A DNA stretch of 24,022 nucleotides, taken from assembly GCA_019648995.1 (NCBI GenBank), contig BLXT01004325.1, positions 150,553 to 174,574 on the forward strand, given 5' to 3'. This document shows positions 1 to 10,594 of this stretch, piece after piece; the first letter of the stretch is position 1; every line of letters starts with the position of its first letter. The stretch is from Plakobranchus ocellatus. Lineage: Eukaryota; Mollusca; Gastropoda; Plakobranchidae. Below the pieces are notes generated by a model. It did no database searches, had not been told where the DNA came from, and saw only the letters and a list, made by a program, of their open reading frames with translations. A program made the position numbers and the translations under genes.

Positions 1-109
1 GGGGGGGGGGGGGAAGGGGATTTAAAAGGTAACATTATGGGCTTAATGAATTATGAGATATCTATAGATATTTGTTTATCGATTCATATGTTCATATACT
101 TCGCTCCAG

Positions 110-373
110 GCTACTTGCTGTTCAGACTATGATCACTGCTGTCCGCAAGGTCTTTCTTGTGATTTGTCCAGGGGAACGTGCAAACGAGGCAGTTCGGTCA
201 ATAAGTTAGTTAGGCTACGCATTAGATCTTTGAGTCCAACACCATTAATAAACATAGGCAGAGGGTCTCCTATTACTAAGAGACTTTTAGAACCCGATCC
301 TTATGACGAGTGTCCCAGGTCGAGATGCTGCGAGATTTCTGGTGGAGGCTGTGGGTGTTGCCCGTTTCCGAAA
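110..373 (+). CDS. GRN: Granulin-family protein, internal coding exon (C-half of module A, linker, N-half of module B)
   Basis: The exon follows an AG acceptor at 108-109 and ends at a consensus GTAAGT donor at 374-379. It is 264 nt (88 codons), phase 0 at both ends. It opens with ATCCSDYDHCCPQGLSC, which fits the granulin signature C-x-D-x2-H-C-C-P-x4-C exactly. A basic linker of about 40 residues follows, with two Lys-Arg pairs (after C-K and in TKRLL), then the first half of the next module ending GCGCCPFPK. Granulins are secreted cysteine-rich modules of stacked beta-hairpins; in animals, multi-module precursors act as growth or lysosomal factors. The second half-module is odd: only seven residues (CPRSRCC) stand where the downstream exon has fifteen, so one conserved Cys is missing, and a Tyr is replaced by Cys. 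The reading frame is intact. The upstream part of the gene lies outside the window. The family assignment is secure; orthology to vertebrate GRN is not shown. Confidence 0.9.
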
Positions 374-427
374 GTAAGTAATGAATGATGCCTTTTCATG
401 TTTTTAAGTTAACATTTAGAGAGAGAC

Positions 428-475
<48 letters not shown>

Positions 476-479
476 GGGG

Positions 480-517
<38 letters not shown>

Positions 518-654
518 AGTCGGGGGGCGGGAGGCTGGAGGAAGGGAATGAAACATATAACACAAGAGAACATTATTGACTTAGTTTTTTTAGGAATTTG
601 TAGATTAATATGTATCGATTCTTAATTTCATATCTTAATTGCTCCGCTCTCTAG
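374..654 (+). other. Intron of the granulin gene (phase 0)
   Basis: The intron runs from the GTAAGT donor at 374 to the CTCTCTAG acceptor ending at 654. It contains an imperfect (GA)n tract at about 418-519 that leaves a spurious Arg/Glu-rich open frame. Nothing else is recognised in it. Confidence 0.85.
418..519. repeat. (GA)n microsatellite
   Basis: About 100 bp of GA dinucleotides with short interruptions and a G6 block near 475. It lies inside the first visible granulin intron and ends in a short G-rich stretch (520-540). Confidence 0.95.
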
Positions 655-894
655 CCCTCTTGTTGTCCGGATCGTCTTACCTGCTGTCCTCAAGGCCTTT
701 GTTGTACTTGGTTCAACTCAACGTGTTCCCTAGGGAACTGTGATTATGTTCCCAATAGATTTTCAGTACCAGCACGCAAAGACAGAGAGTCTTCCAGTTT
801 TATCCCATGTCCAGGACACCATGCGTACTGTCGAAATGGTCAAACGTGCTGTGAGATTACTAGTGGAGGCTATGGGTGTTGCCCCTTTCCGAAT
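655..894 (+). CDS. GRN: Granulin-family protein, internal coding exon (C-half of module B, linker, N-half of module C)
   Basis: The exon follows the acceptor CTCTCTAG and precedes donor GTAAGT at 895-900. It is 240 nt (80 codons), phase 0 at both ends, matching the previous exon's organisation. It begins PSCCPDRLTCCPQGLCC, the second half of a granulin module. Here the usual His before the CCP is Thr, and there is an extra Cys next to the signature's last Cys. A linker of about 35 residues leads to IPCPGHHAYCRNGQTCCEIT and then a GYGCCPFPN end, a complete first half with six cysteines in the standard C...C...CC...CC spacing. Spliced to the upstream exon it completes module B, which would have 13 cysteines. 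Spliced to the downstream exon it completes module C with exactly 12. An odd cysteine count in B could leave one free thiol. The family assignment is firm. Confidence 0.92.
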
Positions 895-1301
895 GTAAGT
901 AATGAATAAAGAAGTCTTTCTCGTGTTCTTACGTAATCAAAAGAAACTGCAATTTTTTTTTTATACATGTATAGTGTTGGCACTAATATGCGTTACTCAT
1001 AGTGCATTAGCACTGGGTCAGAGAGTGTTGCCTTTTTCAAACACACATTAGTTACATTGAGTTTTGCACACAGATCGAGGTTACCAATAGAAATTATAAG
1101 TACCTTGTCTCAATAAGTTAAGGATAAAGAGTGAGATGATGAATGGAGACTTTCGAGTAGCTGATCAGTCAAGAGAGGTGGTGAATAGAGATGGGAATAG
1201 TATAGGACACCGTGAGGTGAGCTCTCTCTGGCTTAGTACAAAATGGCCGACGAGAGTACGCTGCGTTGGGCAGAATAGGTGTGGCAAAGTACCATGGCAG
1301 C

Positions 1302-1328
1302 CGCACATGCGAAGGTGCGCTGACGTCA
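1302..1328. promoter_or_regulatory. CRE palindrome with an adjacent NRF1-like site
   Basis: TGACGTCA, the full cAMP-response-element palindrome bound by CREB/ATF proteins in animals, is at 1321-1328. Just upstream, CGCACATGCGAA (1302-1313) differs at two positions from the NRF1 consensus. The surrounding 1220-1345 is richer in CpG than the rest of the intron. This could be an intronic enhancer or alternative promoter. It is based on short motifs only and could be chance. Confidence 0.25.
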
Positions 1329-2115
1329 TGGATGACGCCCACTATTCATGTAAACAATGCGAACGAGTTACGAAAAACTGACTGTAAAAGTTTGTTTGTT
1401 TTTCATGTCAGTTAGCTTGTATCTACTTGTAATTAGGCCAGTCTTCAGATTATTTTGTTATTAGACAACGTTGCACGCATGTAAATTACCGTACCGATTC
1501 CAATGTTTTAAAATAACGGCGTATAAAATGAAGATTTTAGTATGAATTTTATTGCTGGTTTGGGGAATGAGTGTTTGAGATTCTAGGGCTATGAATTTAT
1601 GTGCGATGTGCGTATAGGCCTATTGTTATTATTCATGAAACGAGGTTCATAGTCCACTGAAGTTGACCACTGTCTCATCATAGATACAGAATCGCTCTCA
1701 AGCAGTAGTCATATGCTTTGGTACTGTAGAAATGCATTGCTACAGCCAATTCCTGTACAGCTCCTGAGATGTGGTGCTCGCTGAGCCTTGTGATTCATTG
1801 TTAATCATAGAAACTCTTTCATCACTGAAATTCAGAAGCAGGAGATATGAAGCTTCAGTACTTAAAAATGTTTCTTCTTCAAGTTTTGGGTGAGATTACC
1901 GCATTTCTTGTCCCTACGCTTCAGTTTCTCTTTCAAAATTTATTTTCATAATGTCTTTCTATAAAAGCCTTTTCCAAAGAAACTCTCTTGACCTGGAATA
2001 ACTTTATGTGGTCTTCACATGAGGGTGAGCAGTATGTATGAGTGGTCATGGCCAATAAAATGAAGTAATCCTTTCTTATTGTCCACTCCATCATCGTGAA
2101 ATTCATCTTCTTTCC

Positions 2116-2125
<10 letters not shown>

Positions 2126-2146
<21 letters not shown>

Positions 2147-2161
2147 GGNGGGGGGGGGGGG
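2126..2161. repeat. Poly(G) tract containing one undetermined base
   Basis: About 36 consecutive G with an N at 2149, preceded by a T run. The true length is probably unresolved. The Gly- or Pro-rich open frames crossing it are artefacts. Confidence 0.95.
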
Positions 2162-3082
2162 TCTGAAGATAATGGGATAGTGGGAAAAACGGAAGGATTT
2201 GCATCACTTTCAAGTATGAGATTTCCAGTTTGTGACTTGTACTTATCATACGTTTCTCTAAAGCGGTCACGACAAACTTTATCATGTGGCCCAGAAGGCT
2301 CTCAACTACGCTTAATATCTCTCACTGGCTTTTACTTTTCACCGAAAGCTTAAATAAGTATTTAAAAAGGCTACTCCCGTCTCTATTTGGTTGTGCAATA
2401 CTTGTTTTTAAAAGGACTGATCCGCACACGTTGTGTGGCGGCTTGCAAATAAACATCAATCTTTTCATATGCCAAAGATTAAATGTATTGATTTGAAAAA
2501 AATGGTTGAGAGGTGAAGTCTGGGATCCTGTAAGCTTTAAGACCGTATGGTAGAAAAATAATTGGGAGAACATTCCTTGTATAAATTTCATATGAATGAA
2601 GTCGAAAAAGATCCTTTCCGTCTTTAAGGGAAAAAAATCATATGCTTTGCTCCATATCTTTGATGAATGCTCTGAGAAAATTATTGAGTTAATCCATTTA
2701 AGACTTTTACATCCAGAAGCTGAAAAATAACTCTTGTTTTATTATTTGTCTGTTAAAATACAAAAATATAATCGCCGTAATTTTAACTAGCTTTACTGTC
2801 AGGTACGTGTAGTATAAAACGTTCAATTAAAAAAAAAACTTTCGACTTCATCATTAATTACTCAAGCTAAAAAAAAAAAAAAAATAAACCATGACTTAGA
2901 AAAGAATTGCTTTCTTTTACAAAAGATTTTTGGATTTCGATCATTAACTAGTCATAGTGACTGATACCTCAAAATGTTTTTACAGTATCAAAAACGCTTA
3001 GGTTATTTTCTTTACTCAAATCATTCCTTCAACGCTGGTCAAGAACCGTTATTTCCATTTCCATTTTTTTTTTGTAAGCATC

Positions 3083-3101
3083 TGTGTGTGTGTGTGTGTG
3101 T
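3083..3101. repeat. (TG)n microsatellite
   Basis: About nine TG units in the large granulin intron, followed about 40 bp later by a second TGTGTGTATATATA patch. Confidence 0.9.
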
Positions 3102-4386
3102 ATTTAGTTTGTTGCTGTCGTGGTAGGGTTTTTTTTTTGTATGTGTGTATATATATTGATCAGATGATATTTTATTCTCTACAGCCTTTATCTTTATTCT
3201 TTGGAACACAATGGCAATGATTTGTAACCTAATGTACACGTCTGTTTCTAGTGTCATCAGCTTTAGTAAAAACTTTGGGAAAATGTAGCCTTTTGGAGTA
3301 GGTAGTAAAAAAAACAAATAAAATCATCCATTTTATGATTTATTCTTGCACCTTCGTGAATTCAAATTTAATCGCATTCTCAGGTCTCTCAAAGTTCTGC
3401 AACTTTTTTAGGCTTCTTATTTCAGAAATGCAGATTTTCTTCAAGGACAAGTTAGCCCTGAAGGCTGTAATTTGCCTTGAAATTAACACTTTTGCCAGGG
3501 CAAAATTTAAAAAATTAACAGAAAACCTAGGGGAAAAAAAAAGAGACTACCAATACATTCCCCTGATCAATCATTGGTGAAATCGGACTTTTTTTTTAAT
3601 CTTCTGATCAGCAATATACTGATAAGCAAAATTTGCATACACTTCTGTGCACGTTAGTGCACCTATAGTGGAAAGAGCTGGGTCTCATCTGATATACCTT
3701 ATTTTTTTTTATCTTGATGAACGTAGAACCATTGAAAAAGGCCCCAGAAATATATCACCACACCGAGTTATAAAGTTTGAGGGAGAAGGAAGCAAACAGG
3801 ATTGTTGAAAAATAAAACTTTTGCATGTTTCTAACCGTCTTTTTTTATTTTGCGAAAAGCAGTTTTATCGATACCACTTTCATGATCAGGTTGTGGGTAT
3901 TTCACTACCTTTCAAATTAAGTAGGGTTTTTTTTTCCTCTTGTATTTTTTTCCTTTGTTATCACTATTGAAACTACCTTGTCAGTTTCAACGAGTGAACA
4001 TTGAAAAAAATTTGATTTCCCCGAAACAACAAAAATAGATGTAGAAGATTTGAAATTATACTGCTCTTTACTTTTCTTTTTGCTTATTAACAACTAGTTC
4101 TCTAAGTTGCATAATCTGTGACTATTTATAATTTATATTTGTTATTTTAATACTGATCAGTTGTCTTTTAGTTTTTGACTTGTTATTAACTTCCAAAATC
4201 ATCTTTTCATTATTTCCAAGAAAAATGCTCTTTTAAAAAAAGAACAACCCATATTTACATGTAACTGAAACCGCTGATCTATATATATGATTTGACACAA
4301 TTCTTGATTAAACGATTAGACAGTATAATGATGTTTAAGGCACATTTTTTTTAATGGATTAGATAAATAGTTTTTCAAATGTTAAA

Positions 4387-4535
4387 TCTTTAGACAGTAG
4401 TACAATCTTTGATAAGGATTAGATTATTTTCTAATGATGTTTAAATACTCTAGTTCTTTTGTTTGCATCCTTATGTCTTTAGACATTTATACAATGTTTT
4501 GATAAGGATTGCGCTCTTTTCTCATAATGTCTTAT
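4387..4535. repeat. Degenerate tandem repeat, about 89-bp unit
   Basis: TCTTTAGACA starts at 4387 and again at 4476. Each start is followed by a T-rich stretch with GATAAGGATT and then a TAATG-type motif before the next unit. A weaker related segment with TTAGACAGTATAATGATG starts near 4315. That gives two clear copies and perhaps a third, inside the large granulin intron. Confidence 0.6.
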
Positions 4536-4773
4536 CGTTCAGTCTCTTTTTATTTATTTGCCAACTTTCTTTGTGGTACTTTTCGTACTTTTGAAAGTAG
4601 GGCTCTTTGCTTCATGGGTAAATGAAACGAATTGGGTTTAATTTATTTATAAAAGGGTAGAGAACCATGCTATAAAAGCGAACGCCACACCTGTATTTTC
4701 CTTATTAAAAATTATTTCAAAGGAAAGAACTTGTTCTGTCAGCATTTAGGCTGTAAATTTCCTAGATATATGT

Positions 4774-4821
4774 ATAATATCTATTAACTCCACACACATA
4801 ATATCTATTAAGTCCACACAC
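4774..4821. repeat. 24-bp direct repeat, two copies
   Basis: Units 4774-4797 and 4798-4821 (ATAATATCTATTAASTCC followed by ACACAC) are identical except for one C/G change. They lie about 130 bp upstream of the last granulin exon. Confidence 0.9.
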
Positions 4822-4953
4822 AAACACACTATAGTAGTGGTCTCTTTACCATTATGCAATTTATTGTCTGTCCTTTTCAGATTTTGAACAAACTATGAAA
4901 AAATCTCCTTGCGAAAAAAATTTGCCTCAATAATTGGTGTTTCTTTAATTCAG

Positions 4954-5103
4954 GCTGTGTGTTGTCGTGATCGTATTCATTGCTGTCCCTCTACTCAAAT
5001 ATGTGATCTCTCAACTTTGGCCTGCAAGACCCCTGATCGATCCGTTTCGGCACGAAGTATTTTCCAATCCTTTACTTCGACCCTTCCACCAGGTCCTGAG
5101 TAA
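4954..5103 (+). CDS. GRN: Granulin-family protein, terminal coding exon (C-half of module C, stop)
   Basis: The exon begins after a good pyrimidine-rich acceptor ending CAG at 4953, in phase 0, and reads 49 codons to TAA at 5101-5103. It starts AVCCRDRIHCCPSTQIC, an exact fit to the granulin signature C-x-D-x2-H-C-C-P-x4-C, and the module closes with the last Cys in STLAC. A short Ser/Thr/Pro-containing tail of about 25 residues ends in PPGPE. Joined to the 655-894 exon it gives a complete granulin module with cysteines in the canonical C, C, CC, CC, CC, CC, C, C order. This is the C-terminus of the protein. The same codons stay open upstream into the intron, but that part lacks granulin residues and sits before the splice site. 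Confidence 0.92.
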   Translation, partial: AVCCRDRIHCCPSTQICDLSTLACKTPDRSVSARSIFQSFTSTLPPGPE

Positions 5104-5350
5104 ATGTAGAAGCGTCGTGTGCAAGACAGCAGAGCTCACTCACCCCTTACTGAGGTTAGGGGTCAACATCTGTAAAGCCATTCAAAAAAATACAAATAAT
5201 TGTTTTGGTTGCTTTACTTAGAGAAGTAAAACATTTCATCCAAAGGAAAAAAAATGTCATTGTGTTTGAAGTACATATTTTTACCCTTCGAGAATCTGCT
5301 TACAAATTAAGACAGTAAAAATTAAATAAACAAAAAATGCAAAAGTCATC
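5104..5350 (+). promoter_or_regulatory. 3' UTR and polyadenylation signal of the granulin gene
   Basis: After the TAA stop there is an AT-rich trailer with a canonical AATAAA at 5325-5330. A GT/T-rich stretch (TGTTTGTTTTTGTTTCC, from about 5351) follows about 20 bp later, the usual layout of a cleavage and poly(A) site. The exact cleavage point is inferred, near 5345. Confidence 0.6.
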
Positions 5351-5739
5351 ATGTTTGTTTTTGTTTCCTTTTCAGGGTTTTTTATGACAGATGTGAAAGT
5401 CAAACAATTTAAGATTGTGTGATGGAGTAACAATTACCTAGAGTTATAGGTAAAATAGTTTTCAAACTTCGTGGAAGTGGTAATGACATCAATGATATGA
5501 TAATATAAGCGTTAAAGATCACCCGTCTTTATGATATTAACACAATCACATTTTTTACCTTTTGTATAATAAGAATTAACAAGTTACTGTTCAACAGGTG
5601 AGATATTTTTCCTCCAAACAAAATAGTTCTAATTTTTTTACTCCAGGGTCATAAAAATCAGATTCTAACACGTCTTGTCTTTTCAATCTTTTGGAAGAGC
5701 CTTAATCTGTGTCACATTTACCGCTAACCATTTGAAGCA
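5351..5739. other. Intergenic, nothing recognised
   Basis: AT-rich sequence downstream of the granulin poly(A) signal. A segment with GGTGAGATAT near 5597 may be a decayed outlying unit of the array that follows, since its offset is about two repeat lengths. Confidence 0.5.
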
Positions 5740-6110
5740 GTAAATTATGTAATTTACAGCACATTTGTAAAGGTGAAGGTATATATTGTCCTGTCGCAAA
5801 AAAAAATTGAAGTTAATTTTTTTTAAATTGAATCAGATCTGTCGACAACCAGATTAAGAGTTGGTGAAGATATTTTGTCTTGTCGCCAAACAAGTTAAGA
5901 GGTCGAAAAATGAATGTGCATCAGATCTTTGGACAACTAGATTAAACAGTTTACAGCTGGTGAAGGTATATTGCCTTGTCGTCTGACATTTAAGAGATCA
6001 AAAATTGAATTTGCATCAGATCAACTACATTAAATAAGTTATAGCAGGTGAAGACATATAAACTGTTTTGTTCTCAGACAAGTTAACAGACTAAAAAAAT
6101 AATATTATAA
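5740..6110. repeat. Degenerate minisatellite, about four units of 88-96 bp
   Basis: The landmark GGTGAAG recurs at 5772, 5863, 5959 and 6047 (spacings 91, 96 and 88). Units share GGTGAAGRTATA, a TTGTCnTGTCG motif, AGTTAAGAG(G/A)TC, an A-rich run, GCATCAGATC and ACAACTAGATTAA in the same order. Divergence between units is high, so the array is old. Confidence 0.85.
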
Positions 6111-7110
6111 CTTTAATTTGCATTTGTTGAAAAACATATGAATGAGTGGTTCATAGATATGACTCAAAAGCATGCCTTCGCAAAGTTTATCAACGTTTTT
6201 CAATAATGACAAAACACAAAAAACTTGATATTACGAAAATCATAAAATATAAGATAAAATACACTGCAATAAAATATGACCATATCATATTGAGCTTACT
6301 TCAGGATTGTGGCTTGGAGACACTGATTTTGTAAATTTACAATACAATAGAATACACAGAAACAGAATTGAATCTTTTCTCTTTGTGGAGGATAAATATT
6401 TTGAAATTAGAACTCGGATTGATTTAACAGATGCGCATTCACGAGCATATCAACGATAAAAATGTTCTAGATAAAGTAAAGAACCCTAATCTATAGTTTA
6501 TAAACCCCGAGCAATACACAAAGGAAGGGCGGACAAGCTAGAGATCATTGGGGGATGAACTAGTCCTAGGCAGCCTGGCGCGCTCATCTTCAAAAGTTAG
6601 ATTTCAAACGTGGATTTAAAAAATGAAGCAAGTTAGAAAAAGCGCAGTGCTTGTGATAACGCGACCATCCTTACCACAATCATCATCGTCGTCGACGTCA
6701 TAATCATCTTTATGGTCTTTCTCGTCGTCGGCGGTCTTCGGCGGCAGCTGTGTTACCATCATCTTTGAGCTGAAGCCTGTTGAGTGATGCCTCTGTTTAA
6801 GAAAAATATACTTATTATACTGTGACTTAATTCGGTTAATAAATCTGAAATATGTATAAGGACGAGGCCGACAAGCTCTTAACTAACTCGTATTACAACA
6901 CGTCACACTTGCACAACTCTGATACCACAGCACTGTCTGACAAAACACGTATGCAACAACACACACTAGAATCAATACAGGTGCAGGGTGCAAAAATGAG
7001 AGATACACTTTAATAAGAAAACTAAGCTATGTACCTCACTTTCACTTAGTAAACAACTAGGAATCGTGAAGAAAACCAGAAGCATAGAACCCCAAGACAT
7101 GATGTAAAAA
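6111..7110. other. Intergenic, nothing firmly recognised
   Basis: AT-rich sequence. At about 6675-6760 there is a CAT/GTC trinucleotide-like low-complexity patch (CATCATCGTCGTCGACGTC) and a GGCGGTCTTCGGCGGC segment. No open frame here has splice sites or a recognisable protein domain. Confidence 0.5.
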
Positions 7111-7271
7111 GCCTATTTAAAAATCCTAATAAAAAAAAACCATATTAAAACCCTATTTAAAAATCCTAATAAAAAACCCATATCAAACCCCAAACGAAAT
7201 ACAGCTAGAAATCTAGATGAAAAAAAAAACCTAACCATATTAAACACTCTTTAAAAACCATAATAAACCCA
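7111..7271. repeat. 40-bp tandem repeat, two good copies plus one decayed
   Basis: Units 7111-7150 and 7151-7190 share CCTATTTAAAAATCCTAATA followed by an A run and CCATATYAAA. A third, diverged unit with ACCATATTAAACACTCTTTA lies at about 7228-7271. Confidence 0.8.
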
Positions 7272-7922
7272 ACCAAACTGGCCTTCCCGTGCTAAGGGAA
7301 ATATCAGACGCGGAGGGCAGATTCATAGAAATATGTCTGGTTGATAAAAACAAAATTGAAGATCATGTCAAGACCCTTGCATAGTCATATAGAAGCAGCT
7401 AAGACATGAATAATAAAAACAGGAAATATAGAATAGAATTTATAAGTATTTAAATGAAATGAAAAATAGCACTTTGCACACACATGAGAATGGAAACACA
7501 AAGATCTACACTGTACCTAAGAGAGAAAATATTAACATGTCCATTCTCTAAGATATAACACAATGCTGCTTTTCGTAAGCTTCCGGTGTCAGACTTAATG
7601 AGAGAAAGAAAAAGATAAGTCTGTAGGTAAAGTAAAATAAAAGCAACCACTAAAAAAGAAAATCAAAAGCCCACCTTAAACAGAGTTAAAAAGTCATCAT
7701 CCAAACATTGGAAGTAACTCGTGGTCCCTAAATGACCCAGTGTTGTTATCGTTATGGCCCTTCATACTCCGTAACCAGCCAGTTTTATTGTCGCTAATAA
7801 AAACAAAAATACATATTATTTCACAAAGTGATGTTAATCGTGAACAAAGTGAGATCCTTATAAATATCTCCACAATATGTATCTTAAGATCAGCGAAATA
7901 TGAATAACGTTAAAGAACCGAT
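7272..7922. other. Intergenic, nothing recognised
   Basis: AT-rich unique-looking sequence without domain-bearing frames or repeats that I could identify. Confidence 0.5.
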
Positions 7923-7947
7923 CCGCACATGCGCACACTGCGCGCAA
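7923..7947. promoter_or_regulatory. NRF1-like CG-rich site
   Basis: CGCACATGCGCA (7924-7935) has one mismatch to the palindromic NRF1 consensus YGCGCAYGCGCR, and CTGCGCGCA follows. The same CCGCACATGCG core occurs at 1301-1311. An inverted CCAAT box (ATTGG) is about 55 bp away. It stands out in AT-rich surroundings and might mark a promoter, but no adjacent gene is evident. Confidence 0.25.
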
Positions 7948-8583
7948 TTTTGTCTGGTGCAGCAACAGAGTAATATATATCGTACTCTATTGGTGCAGCC
8001 AACATCAATAAGCCAATTTCACTCAAGGGAAAAAATCCGCAGGCTTTGGATTCTGACGCAACTACACGAACAAAAAAATGGGGCTTGGGTGTAAACAATT
8101 ATGCCATTTCTGTCATAGATCCAGTTGTTTTCTCAAAGCATTTGCGTTGCATTTAAACCCAAAATTAGTGTTGCCATAACATACAGATAAAAAAATTCTA
8201 AAAGCATAAACTTATTTATTAGTGAAGTTTTGTTCATCAATGTGTCCATTATGAGTGGCGAGTGGGCAAAAGGCTACATCGCTTACTTAAGTTGGTCGTC
8301 GGCTAGATTTGCCATAGGATACCCCATACAAATTCAGGGCGAGACTGAAATAGCCTGGTAACGGAAAGGTCGTTTTCTTTCGTCGGTTAAATTTACACCG
8401 TGACGATCACGTAAACAATTTTTTCAATATTAAAAAGAAAATTGAATGCTTTTTCGAACCACTTACTTTTATTGTCGGTATTTCGATAAAAAATGCTGAA
8501 TTTTTGTCTTTTTCCGAAAACTTACGGGTTTTTTTTTTTTTTCACTTTTGTCGTCTGATTGAAACTAAAGATACTTCATGTTA
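7948..8583. other. Intergenic, nothing recognised
   Basis: Mixed-composition sequence with short open frames only, and no repeat or domain that I can name. Confidence 0.5.
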
Positions 8584-8605
8584 GCCGCCATTCATTTATG
8601 CAAAT
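8584..8605. promoter_or_regulatory. YY1-core and POU octamer sites, side by side
   Basis: GCCGCCAT (8584-8591), the reverse complement of the YY1 core ATGGCGGC, is followed 6 bp later by a perfect octamer ATGCAAAT (8598-8605), the classic POU-factor site. These are motif matches only. They could be part of an enhancer or chance. Confidence 0.2.
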
Positions 8606-10477
8606 GAGTATTAAGGAGCCAGGAACATGTATTGGATGTCGCTGTTGGTTACGGCACATTTTTTAGGCCGACAAAGGTTCGTCGCTGAGATTTTTTTTGA
8701 ACAATCACTTTCTCTCACTTGCCATTTTTCTCCAATATGATATAAAAGTAAATTAAAAACTATTGAAATGCCATTTTGATATATTTTATTCTAATGTAAA
8801 TTTCGTCTGGTTGTGTGTGAAAAGAATGGTTGCTTTGCTTCTATCAGCGCTCGCCAGGCGGATTTTGGCTGCCTACTTTTAGTTCTTGTTGGGTTTTTTT
8901 CTAGTTTGAAATCCATTCTGCCATATGTAACTTCAGGGGAAAAGCCAAATCACTAAATTTAAAAGCCTTTCTGCGGCTTTGAAATGTTCAATATGGGTCT
9001 ATAATGAAATTTTAAGACTCCGAAATCTATACAGATTATAGGTCTAGATATAACGGAAATTCGGCATTGTTTACATCAGTGCCCCATTTCGGCTAAACCA
9101 CGTGCAAACCAGGTTAATGTCATTGAAAAAAGACATGGTTGCTGGAATGTCTCCCTGGTCACACTAAGCTTAATAAGCAATTTCCAACCAGATTGTCTTC
9201 CTTGAGGACCACTCGCGATTGGATTACAACTAAAAGTTAGTGCATCACTTTAACAACTAAAAAGAATGTATGCAACTCTCTTTAGGAGCAAAAGAAAAGT
9301 AACAAAGTCGTTTATAATTGATTGAATTTGAGACTCTGAAGAATTAACATAAAAATTTAATGAAGTATTAACTGACTAATATGATCAAGAAAATAAAACT
9401 CTAGAACAGAAGAGCAGTCTCTATGCTAAACTAAATGTGCAGTATAGACTTCATTCTTATCTAGAGACACAACCGACACATCTTCATGAGCAAGCTGCAT
9501 CAAATCTAGACTTCTAAGAAAAACAAAGTATATTAAAGTATGTATATTCAATCATAAAAAAATTATTTTAAACTAAAATACAGTTTTACCTGCGCTAGTA
9601 CTTGTCTTATTCAAGCACTGATTACATCTCTGAACTATACAACGCCAAGAATACGTGTAATAGACCCAAGGATACTATCCCTTCCAAATTCAAAGCAAAA
9701 TAGGTCTAAAAGTATTACAATTTATACTACACTTACATTCTCAAACCAATAAACTTAATGATATATCTGACGATTAGCAAAAATGAGTTAAAACGCTATT
9801 GTTGATGAACTATTTAATAAACAAATAACCGTTGCTTAAAAATAAAGTGTGTATTAGCGAAAAGACGCTACATTCAGGGACTATCTTTTCTTCTCAAATT
9901 TCGAAAAAAGAAAACAAATGAACAGTTTCTCTTATCGTACTCAAAGAGAATCCTTCTGCGATGGCCATGCACAGGATGCACCCATGCGTGCAATGAACAA
10001 GTCATGCATTCAGCGTTCAGAAGAAGTCAGCGCATACACTGCCAGCAAAGGAGAGATAACTCAGTGAGAGCTGCGTAACTACTTTTAGGCTCATGGCTAG
10101 ATTACTCTCCTTAGACGTACGCACGATCTTATCTGCGCAGTGAAAAAAAAAGATTTTATAAGAGACTAAACTTGGTTTTAATAAAAATCATTTGTAAACC
10201 GATACCGAGTGCTCAAGGTCCGTCTTCTTCTTTCTCTATTCGTTGATCTTTACACGTACTTCTCAATCTCATCTAGCTTGTTTATCCATAAGCGTAAATA
10301 AAAAATAAAAGACTCTACACGCTGATGAAAAGTAGGGCTTTCACAAAAGTTGTTTAAAACCACAAAGTTCCGATATGTGTTTTTCAACACAAAAAGCAAG
10401 ACGTAATACCATATGCCAAAAACAAAATCCTACGGAAAAAAACCACAAAAAACCGACAACGAATTGAAAGAAAATAA

Positions 10478-10478
<1 letters not shown>
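8606..10478. other. Intergenic, nothing firmly recognised
   Basis: About 1.9 kb without a supported gene. It includes an E-box palindrome CACGTG at 9099-9104. A less AT-rich stretch with many GCAT/GCGT words (about 9955-10140, for example CCCATGCGTGCAATG) may be regulatory or a decayed repeat. I could not assign either. Confidence 0.5.
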
Positions 10479-10538
<60 letters not shown>

Positions 10539-10561
10539 TATATATGTATATATATACATAT

Positions 10562-10594
<33 letters not shown>

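Larger units (their letters stand above)
895..4953 (+). other. Large intron of the granulin gene (phase 0)
   Basis: About 4.06 kb between the GTAAGT donor at 895 and the acceptor TTTCTTTAATTCAG ending at 4953. It is AT-rich with many A or T homopolymers. I looked for further granulin half-modules (CCP, D-x2-HCC) in it and saw none, and the flanking exons join in phase and complete a 12-Cys module. It holds a GC-richer patch with a CRE-type site (about 1220-1345), a poly(G) tract with an N (2126-2161), a (TG)n tract and two small tandem repeats, listed separately. The remaining sequence shows no recognisable gene. Confidence 0.8.

Noticed and set aside
385..579. Arg/Glu-rich 64-residue frame
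   Set aside because: It is the translation of the (GA)n microsatellite inside a granulin intron.
1136..1381. 81-residue frame with several Cys inside the large granulin intron
   Set aside because: The Cys spacing does not fit granulin, no splice sites frame it, and skipping it gives an intact module.
4909..4953. Extension of the last granulin exon to an upstream start (MRKKFASIIG...)
   Set aside because: A pyrimidine-rich CAG acceptor at 4953 joins in phase with the previous exon and completes the 12-Cys module. The upstream codons contain no granulin residues, and the first codon is not ATG.
8826..8882. Short hydrophobic peptide frame starting ATGGTTGCTTTGCTTCTA
   Set aside because: It resembles a signal peptide by composition but has only 18 codons before a stop and no donor site in frame.
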